Assembly (NCBI RefSeq): GCF_037975245.1 | Contig: NC_092561.1 | Location: forward strand, 62,001-126,000 | Origin: Apostichopus japonicus | Lineage: Eukaryota; Echinodermata; Holothuroidea; Aspidochirotida; Stichopodidae | Direction of reading: 5' to 3' | DNA length: 64,000 nucleotides | Shown: in pieces, positions 1-11,500 of the stretch | Numbering within the stretch: position 1 is the first letter of the stretch | How the letters are laid out: each line of letters starts with the position of its first letter | Made by a program: the position numbers and the translations under genes | The notes under the pieces: model-generated | Seen by the model: the letters and a program-made list of their open reading frames with translations, nothing else | Database searches by the model: none | What the model was told of the DNA's origin: nothing

Positions 1-187
1 CATTAACGTCTACAAGTAATTTGAATGAGTGCATGATAATTAAGCTTCTAAACAATAGTTTTGAAAACTATACCTGTTAGTAATTTATCCAGTTAAAATA
101 ATATCATCAGCATAATTGCACAATCGTATCCAATTTTGTCTTCATTTTTTTTTACCCCCTTTCAATTTTCTTTCTTTCAGAAGTTTA
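1..187 (+). other. 5' flank or intron end and 5' UTR of the MICAL gene
   Basis: No coding sequence is visible in bases 1-180. A T/C-rich tract ends in CTTTCTTTCAG at 180, a good 3' splice acceptor, so 1-180 is most likely the end of an intron that follows an upstream untranslated exon outside the window. Bases 181-187 would then be 5' UTR just before the start codon at 188. Confidence 0.5.
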
Positions 188-469
188 ATGGCCGAGTCTA
201 ATTACACAAGGTTAACCGAAGAAGATGGCAGCAGAAAGGATCCTTTCGATGTATTCGTGGATGCCCCAAACCTGACAGAGATCAGTGAATGTTTCACAAA
301 ACTATGTGAGAGCAAGGGTATCACGCCCTTTGAGGATCACACCACGTTCTTTGAGACTCTAAAGGAACAGACTTTGTCTAACTGGAAAGCGAAAGAACTG
401 TGGGAATTGATTCAGAAACGAGCTAACAGGAAAGAATACAATAAAGGCAAAGCTTGTACGGATATAAAG
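181..469 (+). CDS. MICAL: MICAL exon 1: start codon and N-terminal monooxygenase segment
   Basis: Codes residues 1-94, beginning MAESNY at 188. The segment matching the alpha-helical start of the MICAL fold includes [16 protein letters not shown] and ends in GKACTDIK. The donor is AAAG|GTAATG at 469/470, phase 0. An upstream in-frame ATG at 116 lies before the acceptor at 180 and is therefore probably intronic, which is why the start at 188 was chosen. Confidence 0.85.
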
Positions 470-3400
470 GTAATGTTTTTTCTTTCGGTCTTAAGAAAAC
501 TGCAAGAAATGAAAAGGAATTCTTAACATCTTTTACGTTTATGTTTCATAGATTTATAATAACCAGTGGCATCGCCAAGGGGGGGCCAGGGGGGGCACGT
601 GCCCCCCCTGGAAAACCTAGTGCCCCCGGGTATTGCAGTATGTTGTCTTGGTCTGAGGTTGACAGGTTAGGAGCTGACGAAATGTGAGAATGAGAGGGTC
701 CGCAGGCACCATACTTGCCTATATTTGTGGACCCATATATTATCCCTGTTGTGTAGGGGGTGCAGAGGTCATTTGAGGTCAGATGCTTGTAGGAACAAAT
801 GGCGAATGTTCACACCTGCATACTGAGCCATACTCGATGTGTGATCAAACTTTGGATATCATGGTGAGATCCCTGATAGGAGCCAATAACGATGCTGGAA
901 CCTGTTACATCTTAATAGATAATGGGAGAAAACGAGAAGGACAAGAAAGGAGTCAGGGGTCATGCACACATTAATTCAACAAATGTAGGTTCTATTGATA
1001 GGGTTTGGCATAATATCGACAGCATGTGGTTCATATCCTCTGCAAAATTCTGCACGTTGTTAAAATCATTACCTCAAAAATAGCAATTTCTGGAGATATC
1101 TTCAGATCGAATTTAGCATCAAATGTGGCACCATTTTGCATCTAGCCCATCCTCCGTATGCGAAGATTTCCCCCCCTTAGACCCCTCCCCCAGGACGGCG
1201 ATCCGTATCCACCTAAGTGCCCCCCATCAAATGCTGGTGCCCCCCCTGTGCCCCCCGAGACTGAAAAGTCTGGTGACGCCACTGATAATAACTGCTCTGT
1301 GGAAGCATCAATTGGGTATCATGCTTACGGATAAACAAATCATAGGTATTCAAGGCTACATTACTTTCTGATGAAAGTCAGGCACCAAGTCCCACGGGTG
1401 GCATCCCCCCCCCCCCAAAAAAAGAGTTTTCCTTTTTCCTTTTTTTTTTAACTTCAATAAAAAAAATAAGGTGGTACTGTATGCAAACAGAAAAATGGAA
1501 TATAAATGTAGGGAAAGAAGATAAAAAAGATTGCAAGATTTGGCATCTAAGCCCCCTACGATACTAAGCTAAAATGTTCTCAATTTCTCAAGTGGATGGG
1601 GGACACCTCCCCCAAATCGGTGACCCTGGCTACAGCCTTGCAAAAGAGCAATTTTGCAGTATAATGTCCTAGAATCCAAGATTAATACACAATTTTTAAT
1701 TTAATTGTCAGTATACAAGCATTTATACCAACTGTTCTTCTTTTTTGTTTTTACTTCTGTTTTTGGACATGATAGATTAATACCGATAGAATAGTATTTA
1801 CTCAGTCTATAGAGGAAAATGAAAATGTTAAATTCTGACCAGCTTTAGAAAGAGAAATTGGCAGTATAGTCCCCATGCAATCATTGTAAATCCTGCATAA
1901 TTAAAGTGATGACATAACTCATGTCCTGCACTAATCACCAGATCCCAATCTTATATAGAAGTAACCGTAACAGTTGACATTACAGTTCTGGAAAGTTACC
2001 ATTCACGAACAATAAAGTGTGTTTTTGTAGACATTTATGCAAGTTTACTCGATTATGTGTAAAGTTGCAACGTATGTGGTTTACAGGAACATGTAAGCAT
2101 ATGGAGGCATCAAAACTAAACTTGAATGGTGATCATCAATAAATCATCATCAATAAATGGTCAGAGTTTGGTCAAAAAGAATCATTTTGAAAGTGATATA
2201 CCCAGCAATCAATTCCATTATAAGCTAGCATGGTTCCATCCTGCAGTCTAACTGTCAGAAATGTATGTACATGGGACACTCTGGGAGAATGTTGTTGTAG
2301 TAAACAGTGTCACAGCAACTGTGTACATACACTTCAGTGTGTTCCCCAGAGCTGACACATACAGTACATAAATATATAGGCCTATATAGTGGTAATGCCT
2401 AATATATGCAGTACGGTACATAACTATTTGCATATATATATACATATAGAGTGGTAATGCCTTATTTCTGGCATTTGCTGCAGTATAGTACATAACTATA
2501 TATAGTGATAACTCCTTATTTCTGCAGTACAGCCTTATGCAACTAACTTGCTCTTCAATTAGGTGAGGTCATTTTTTGCAAACTTTTCCTAAAATTTATA
2601 ACTTACAGCAGTGCAGCTTATAATTTATGAGTGAGACTCTAAATATCTGCACAAGAGGGGACAGGTGCGTAGCCAAGGGGGGGAAGGGGGCGGCCGCCCC
2701 CCCTTGAGCATATTTTTAATTTTTTTTTTTATGTTTTTATGATATCGCTAGTATTTTCAAAAGAGAAAATGCTAAGATGCAACTTACAAGGCCTGGGAAG
2801 TGGCATTTCCAGTGATCTGGGAGGTATTTTCAGCCAAAATTTTCTTGTACGCTTCGCGCCAACCATGGTGGCGCTACGCTTAGATAGTTTGCAATGCTGA
2901 ATCTCGGTTTCGCCCCTCCCTTGGCAAATTCCTGGCTACGTGCCTGAAAGGAGACTTAAATTTCAATTGTTTCCAAATTTCAAATGAAGCAAATTAATGG
3001 TGTTCATGTGTAATCTTTAATTGATGTTTTTTGTCTCAGTTGGCATTTCAGACTATAAATTAGATCTGTTACTTATTAGGTCTAAATGCAAGGTGGTGCT
3101 GATATAAACTACTTTAAACTTACTGTGTGAGGTGAAAAGAAAAGAGCATGGGTAGGGGGATCGGTACCTGTCATTAACAAGTCATTTTATTCTGTTCTTC
3201 ACTTTCCTTCAGGTACTCATAATAGGGGCTGGTCCTTGTGGCCTCAGAACAGCCATAGAACTTGCCTTCCTTGGTGCCAAGGTGGTAGTCATTGAGAAGA
3301 GGGACAGGTTCACTAGAAACAACGTCCTTTACCTCTGGCCGTATCTCATAACAGATCTGACCAATCTGGGTGCTAAGAAACTATATGGCGGATTTGGAGC

Positions 3401-5476
3401 TGGTGATATCAATCATATAAGTGAGTTGCATTTACCGTTATTTCAAGTTTGGTTGATTATATGTTCGCCACTTTTACTGACTGGATATTTTAGTTTAACC
3501 AATAATTTAGTAATTTGATTTTAACACACAACAAATTCATTTTGGATTTTCATCTTACTTCTTTTTGAATTAGGTGTTGTCTGATTAAATTAAGTATCCC
3601 ACGCAATGACAATGTGTGACACATGGCTCCCTACACCCAGGGATGGGGGAGGACTAATGTCCCTCACAATCATTTTCAGAGCAAAGATTTTACAATAAAC
3701 CTGAAAAGATAAATGAACAACATATTCAAATTATTTTTGATTTGTGTAACCAGGAGGGCCAGAAAGTGGGTAAAAGAAGCCTTAAAGTTCAGGAACTTCC
3801 AGGGACTTTGTCCAGTAACTGAACCTCTGTCTACAATACCCCCCCCCCTCACCCCCTGATCCAGCAGGAGCCCTTTAGTTGGCCTTTAATATAATCTTAA
3901 CACCTATTGTACGTACATTACACAGGCGACGTAAACATTCATCTGACCCCCTACCCTCCCCCCCAACCTCAAACTGGGAGAGGAACGGAAGGCCTTGTTT
4001 TATGGGATAAATTCTAATTTGACCTTTGGGATGTATGCTTGGAATATAAATCAATATTTCTTACAGACAGAGTTATTGTATCAAGATTTTTCTTTCCACT
4101 ATTCATGATATAGGCACTATTTAAATTGTGTTTTTTTGTTTCCAGGCTGAACTAATACTTGAGCAATATGAGGGTAGTTTCCAAATCGATACCTAATTCC
4201 CTCTCGCTGTGCAAGGAATCATACGAAAGGAAGTCCTTAGTAGATTGGGTCATGTGTTGAAGAGCTGGGTTTCCACCCAAGTAATACTATTCAGTGCAAT
4301 TTCCTGTGTTTGTTCAAAAAGTTTCCTCTCTGTTTCATAGGTATTATAAAACTACAGACGATTCTCCTTAAAGTAGCACTCCTCCTTGGTGTGGAAATCC
4401 ATCACAGCGTGGAGTTTGTTAAACTGGATGAGAAGCCGAAGAGTATGTATATATAAACTACAGTTTGCTCTACTTTGAATCAGTGGCGGAGCTAGGGGTA
4501 TTGGTCGGGGGGGTGAGAATGGTCTGTAGGGGCACTTTGACACTATCTAAGCGAAGCGCCACCACACGTTGGCGCGGAGCGTACAGAAATTTTTTGATTA
4601 AAGATACTCCCGAGATCGCCGGAAATGACCCTTTCCGGGCCTTGCTAATTTGCAGATAAACGATAAAATAAATAGGTGTCATCGCCATTTGTGACAACTC
4701 GTAAGTTTATATGGGTGTTGAAAGTACATGCGCTTGGAAATAGTTTCGTACAACGGAAGTGCCAATAAATTAAAGACCGCCGTTAGAGCATTTTTTCAGA
4801 AAATTACACCAACAAAATGTGACAAATGTCAATAGGTAGATGAGAGCGCAATCAAAAATCAATAATCGCGAATAAGTTAAAAGTGGTAAAAAGCTGAAAA
4901 GGGCGCCAGCAGTCCATTTGAGTCCGTCAGGGGGCACATCCGCCCCCCCTGACTGTATGGACGCTCCCCCACTGCTTTGAATATAGCCAGACAACAATCT
5001 TGGTAATTTCAGACTCTTATAAAATGCAAGGCAAAAACATGACATAGCTTACAGTTTGGCCAGAATCAATAGTTATTACAGCAAAATCTGATTTGAGAGG
5101 AGAATAGAGATTAAAATTGAAAGTCTTGCATAACACTAAGAGATATATTTATCTCCATGCAGTCCTGTATACAGCTGTACACAAGCTATACTGTTAATGC
5201 CTTGGGTAATGTCACTCTTTTAATTTTCCAATGGGCAGCATGAAATAATTTAATATTATCTTATTTATGTCTTATTTCTTCACTCTTCACAGAAGAAGGA
5301 TGGAGGGCGAACGTGAACCCAAAGGACCACAAAGTCTCAAAGTTTGAATTTAATTATATTCTAGCTGCAGATGGGAGGCAACATACTCTTCCAGGTTTGT
5401 GTGAGATCTTACAAGAAGAAATGGTGCCGGGAGGAGGGGCCGGGGGGGGGAGGGGTTTGGGAGAAAGATGAAACTG

Positions 5477-5512
<36 letters not shown>

Positions 5513-8500
5513 TTGTTTTGCTATCTGACCGAGGACTTGAACAAAAGAATTTCAGGTCCTCGGTTGTGATTTCTAAAGAATCACCACGTCCTCGGAAGAA
5601 TTCTATTGTATGGGGTATTGTTAAGGTTAGGGTATGTGGATTTGAACAATGGAAAATACAATGGGGTCCTCGGTTGGAATGAAATACAAACATGTATGTG
5701 TGTGTGTGTGAACAAAGGAATTCCAAGACCTCAGCTGTCATTTGAAAAAAAAACACCACATCCTTCCGAGAGGATGCAGAAAATGTTTCCAGGTGGGATG
5801 AACTTTGTTTAGCAGCACCAAACTTTAACCAATGATCATTATTCTGTATAAATTGTCTTATGAATGGTATGAGGAAAACATGACTCCTCCTAAACAAGAC
5901 TGATTTCATTTTCGATATTTTTTTCCCTGCAGGATTTACCTGGAAAGAGTCGGCCAGAACGCTAGCCATTGGGATAACCACCAACTACGTGAACAGACAT
6001 TCCCAGAGAGATGCATGCACAAAGGAAATTCCCGGTAAATCGTACATCTACGACCAAGACTTCTTCCAAGGCCTCAAGAAGGCCAACAACATAGAATTGG
6101 AGAACATTGTCTACTACAAAGATGAGACACATTACTTTGTGATGACTGCAAAGAAGACAAGTCTACTGGAGAAAGGGGTACTGAAGAAGGTGAACAATTG
6201 ATGATTCATGCAGATGACTTTAATCACTGAGTCTGTATCTAGGCCGAAAAATTTTCTTTTTTTTTACTGTCTTGAGTTGTACAGAAGAAAAAACAAATTA
6301 TGACCATGAATTTGGCTCAATGTGTCTGAGGCTCATCATGGATTTAGAAAGCCATTGCAGGCCTGGCAAGAGATGAGGAGAGGGAGGAGGGGTCAGTTGG
6401 GGTTAGAGCTGCAGGGTCCTGGCTGAATTTGGGGGTCAGGCAAAATATGCGGCATGGAAGGGCCCAGGAATATTTGGCACAAAGAATGTTTTGTCGTTTG
6501 CATAACATGCTTATAGAGAACTGAATGGTACAAACAGGGAGATGTGGGAATTACATTAATTGTTCCTGACAGGGCTGGCCCGGCTCTTGACAACTGAGTT
6601 GTTTCACCGGAGAATGTTGTGAAATACTGTCATAGTATAGATACCCAAGTCTATTAGTACTCCGTACACTAGCTAGTTGAAATGGGATGTCTCCCAGAGG
6701 GAGCAAGATTTTTCTTCACTGATCGGGGAGATTTGTTACATCACAAAGATCTATTTTATTTAAAGCTATATAGATGATAATTGGGTTTGTGTCTCGGCCA
6801 TTGATCAGGTTTGATCTCTCTAAACAGCACAGCCCACAGATCTTATGGTATGGACGGACATCATAATTCAAATTTGTATAATTGTCTTTTAGAAAACTTG
6901 TAGATACAAAATCAAACTATATGTTTGGTTTGGTTGTTTAGAATTAGTTATCTTAGCGATCCACTTCGGCGGACAAGATGAGAAATGATTTTCCTAAGTT
7001 CAACAACTTTCTCTACCTGCAATCTTTTGAAAACTTTGTATTCATTTCAGTCTTGAGTTTATAATATTCTTGATTTCAACAAAATTTGAAAATGTTTTTT
7101 CATAGTTCATTCAAAAGTCCACAGCCATTTTGGTGACAGGATAATCTTTTCAACAGAATGGCAACTGTTCTAGACTAGTATTTATCATATATTGTACTTT
7201 TGGAAACTATTAGGATCATGTCACCAATGAATAACTTTTGAATGTCTTGCTGATAAATGTGTTTTGCTCCTGTTTAGATCTTTTAATGACTGATAATCCT
7301 TGCATTGTAGATACAAACTCCACTCTGCTTTGGAAACTTAATTAAAATAAAAGCTGGGAGGAGGGGGAGGGTGGATGGGGAGGAGGGGGTGGAATCATCT
7401 TCGGACAGGCTTCTGCTGATCTGTTGTTTAATGTTGCTGTAGATTTGCCTTAATTGTCAAGTAAGAAAATAATTGATAGTAAATAAAGACCAGAAAGCTT
7501 CAGATCTAATTGTAATCCTGAGTAGGTTTGAAATCCTGTTCTAGCCAAAACTCCAATTTAGTAACATTAAATGAAAAAAGGAAAAATTCATAAAAAATTG
7601 TCTCCAGATGATTGATCTGGCTGTTTCTCTTCGCTCTGAATTTTCAGGACGAGGCAGACACCAACAGTTTGCTGGCGGCAAACAACATCAACAACAATAA
7701 GCTGGAGGAGTACGCCTACCAGGCCGCCCACTACGCCACGGAAGAGAAACTCCCCACCTCAGACTGTGCCAAGAATTATAAAGGAAAGCCTGACATCGCA
7801 ATGTTTGACTTTACATCACGAAAGCAGGCAAAACAAGCCGTGCTGAGCATAGAGGCCGATGGGAAGGTCTTGATTTTGGGCGTCGTCGGTGACAGTCTGA
7901 AAGAGGTTTGTATTTATTTCAAAGGGATTACTTTAAGAGTGAATGGGTGGGATACGGATACATTGCAGATGTAGTGGGGGGGGTGGATGGGGTAACAGAG
8001 GAAGGGGTAGGGACCTTTCAAGAATCAAACGACTGATCATTATCTTCAGTGCTCTACCAGGTGTGGATGCTGTACTTTTTTATTATCTGATTTTTGTATT
8101 ATCGTGAAAAATAGTTATTTTAGTATTTTCACTCTTTTTAAGCTTTTACTACTAGTATTAGTATTCAGGCATTAGTATTCAGGCATTAGTATTCAGGAAT
8201 CTAACCTTTACTTTAAAATGTAAGAATATCTTTTGAATCATCCAAAGTTTGGTCTGCCCCTAAACAATTGCTAAAAAGTTCTCAGGAAGATTTTCATGTA
8301 GGTATTATGTAGAAGGTATAATAATTTACAGAACTTAATGTGTCTTCAAGAAAAAGTAATTATACTTTTAACTTTTGACTTGAATAGCATTTGGGTGAGA
8401 GGGTTGGTGTTTGGAAGTGTGGCAATACTAATTAACTTTAAGGCCCATTATTGTAAACATCATTTCTATTTGGGTATAACTTTCTGGCCTAGTGTTATAG

Positions 8501-11500
8501 GGGAGACCCTTTCAGCAAAAAAGTCATTGAGCCATGTCAATCTGTGCTGTCAAGCTGAATGCAGTTTTTGAAATAGGTTTCTTCTTCTTGTCTCCCCCGC
8601 CCCCCCCCCCCCTCATCTTCAGCCATTCTGGCCAGAAGGCACGGGTTGTGCTCTGGGCTTCCTGGGAGTCTTTGATACCGTGTGGATGATACGGGACATT
8701 GCCACCGGTGAACGTACGTTAGAAGAGGCCCTAGAGACTCGAGCAGTGGTCTATAAACTACTATCAAACACAAAACAAGAAGACTTGTCAAAGGACCACG
8801 CCGGCTATGGTATCGACCCGAGAACCAGATATACCAGCCAGGAAGCTAAGAGAAAGGAGCTGTACAAACCGGAAGAGCCGAGGAGAGTCACGATACGTGA
8901 GCCCTCGACGACGGATGAAGAGGAAACCAGACGCCGCCCAGGTGAGCCATATCTGATTAAATTACAAAGAAAAAAACTAGGCCCATGCAGTCTCTACAAC
9001 ATCTCAACTCCGTGCAGTTTTGTTTTACCCCAAATTCCCCAGTATTTTCCCCAAATTCATAGTAGGAAAGAAAACAACAAACAATTAAACATGGAAGTTT
9101 GTACAGGAAAGTATTTATAATTGTCACACACTGATCCTTTTTTAATTTCTAAACAGTCAGTGAATTCATCAAGAGAGACCGGGAAGAAAATAAAGGAAGG
9201 GACAGAGTCAACACAACGGCTTTCAGTTTCAAGAGAAAGAAATTTGAAGAGGAAGCGAAGAAACGAACGTGGAGTAACGAGAAGAAGGACAGTCTGAAGA
9301 AGGACAAGGACAAGGGTAGTGTTAAAGAAAAGAAAAGTCCCAGCAAAGAGAAGATTGATGACAAGAAAACAGATGGGAAGGAAGAGAAGAGGATTAGCGA
9401 AGAGAAAGAAAAGAAGGAACGGAAAGAATTGAAGGCAAAAGAGAAGAAGATGAAGAAGGAGAAGAAACAAGAAAAAAAGAAGGCAAAACAGAACATGAAA
9501 AAAAAATCCAAGAATGTCGAGACTGACAAGAAAAAGTCCAACGAGGCCCCTGATGAGTCAAGCGGAAGAAGACCGTACAGCTCACGAAACAATGAACCAA
9601 AAACTATTGCGGAGAGGAAAGCAATGTTCGAAGGAGATGGAGACCAGTCGAGACAAGGGAAGGCTCATTCACTGGATAGAAGAGAAAGAGTAAGTCAAGT
9701 TATCTTAAAGCAGCATGTGTAAATGTTGTAGCTCAATCTGCAGTGTGAAATCCTGTAACACTGCATGTTGCCTTGCCCGTTGTCTCTTAATTCAGTGACG
9801 TGTGTATTAAGAATAGATATGTGAGATATTTTCTTCCTCCCCCTCCCCCAAATAAGAGATCACAGAAACCCTCATGCATTCAATGTTTGTTTTAGTGGCA
9901 GAGTGATGGCATGTGATTGTCTTAGTGGCAATGAAATAAGAGATCACAGAAACCCTCATGCATTCAATGATTGTTTAAATGACAGAGTTGTGGCATGTGA
10001 TTGTCTTAGTGGCAATGAAATAAGAGATCACAGAAACCCTCATGCATTCAATGTTTGTTTAAATGGCAGAGTGATGGCATGTGATTGTCTTAGTGGCAGT
10101 GAAATAGTAAGATATCACATAAACCCTCATGCATTCAATGTTTGTTTAAATGGCAGAGTGATGGCATGTGATTGTCTTAGTGGCAATGAAATAAGAGATC
10201 ACAGAAACCCTCATGCATTCAATGTTTGTTTTAGTGGCAAAGTGATGGCATGTGATTGTCTTAGTGGCAGTGAAATAGTAAGATATCACAGAAACCCTCA
10301 TGCATTCAATGTTTGTTTAAACGGCAGAGTTGTTGCATGTGATTGTCTTAGTGGCAATGAAATAAGAGATCACAGAAACCCTCATGCATTCAATGTTTGT
10401 TTAAATGGCAGAGTGATGGCATGTGATTGTCTTAGTGGCAGTGAAATAGTAAGATATCACAGAAACCCTCATGCATTCAATGTTTGTTTAAATGGCAGAG
10501 TGATGGCATGTGATTGTCTTAGTGGCAGTGAAATAGTAAGATATCACATAAACCCTCATGCATTCAATGTTTGTTTAAATGGCAGAGTGATGGCATGTGA
10601 TTGTCTTAGTGGCAATGAAATAAGAGATCACAGAAACCCTCATGCATTCAATGTTTGTTTTAGTGGCAAAGTGATGGCATGTGATTGTCTTAGTGGCAGT
10701 GAAATAGTAAGATATCACATAAACCCTCATGCATTCAATGATTGTTTAAATGGCAGAGTTGTTGCATGTGATTGTCTTAATTAGTGGCAATGAAATAAGA
10801 GATCACAGAAACCCTCATGCATTCAATGTTTGTTTTAGGGGCAGAGTGATGGCATGTGATTGTCTTAGTGGCAGTGAAATAGTAAGATATCACATAAACC
10901 CTCATGCATTCAATGATTGTTTAAATGGCAGAGTTGTGGCATGTGATTGTCTTAGTGGCAATGAAATAAGAGATCACAGAAACCCTCATGCATTCAATGT
11001 TTATTTAGTGGCAGAGTGATGGCATGTGATTGTCTTAGTGGCAGTGAAATAAGAGATCACAGAACCCTCATGCATTCAATGATTGTTTAAATGACAGAGT
11101 TGTGGCATGTGATTGTCTTAGTGGCAATGAAATAAGAGATCACAGAAACCCTCATGTATTCAATGTTTGTCTTAGTGGCAGAGTGATGGCATGTGATTGT
11201 CTTAGTGGCAGTGAAATAGTAAGATATCACATAAACCCTCATGCATTCAATGATTGTTTAAATGGCAGAGTTGTTGCATGTGATTGTCTTAGTGGCAATG
11301 AAATAAGAGATCACAGAAACCCTCATGCATTCAATGTTTGTTTTAGTGGCAGAGTGATGGCATGTGATTGTCTTAGTGGCAGTGAAATAGTAAGATATCA
11401 CATAAACCCTCATGCATTCAATGTTTGTTTAAATGACAGAGTTGTTGCATGTGATTGTCTTAATTAGTGGCAATGAAATAAGAGATCACAGAAACCCTCA

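Larger units (their letters stand above)
470..3212 (+). other. MICAL intron 1
   Basis: This non-coding intron holds the hAT-like elements at 564-1284 and 2662-2946. The rest is AT-rich unique-looking sequence with C/A homopolymer runs near 1396-1420 and TA-rich patches near 2370-2510. Short open frames here show no codon structure or recognisable similarity. Confidence 0.7.

Noticed and set aside
5409-5984. 191-codon minus-strand open frame over MICAL exon 5 and intron 4
   Set aside because: It runs antisense through a GT microsatellite and a confirmed exon; shadow frame.
9149-9592. 147-codon minus-strand Phe/Ser/Leu-rich frame resembling a membrane protein
   Set aside because: Antisense of the lysine-rich MICAL exon 8; AAG/GAA codons read backwards give Phe/Leu/Ser.
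9903-10784. 293-codon open frame as a repeat-protein gene
   Set aside because: It is part of a minisatellite whose unit lengths are multiples of three. Frameshifts and stops recur, there is no promoter or start context, and it lies inside an intron with phase-0 flanks.
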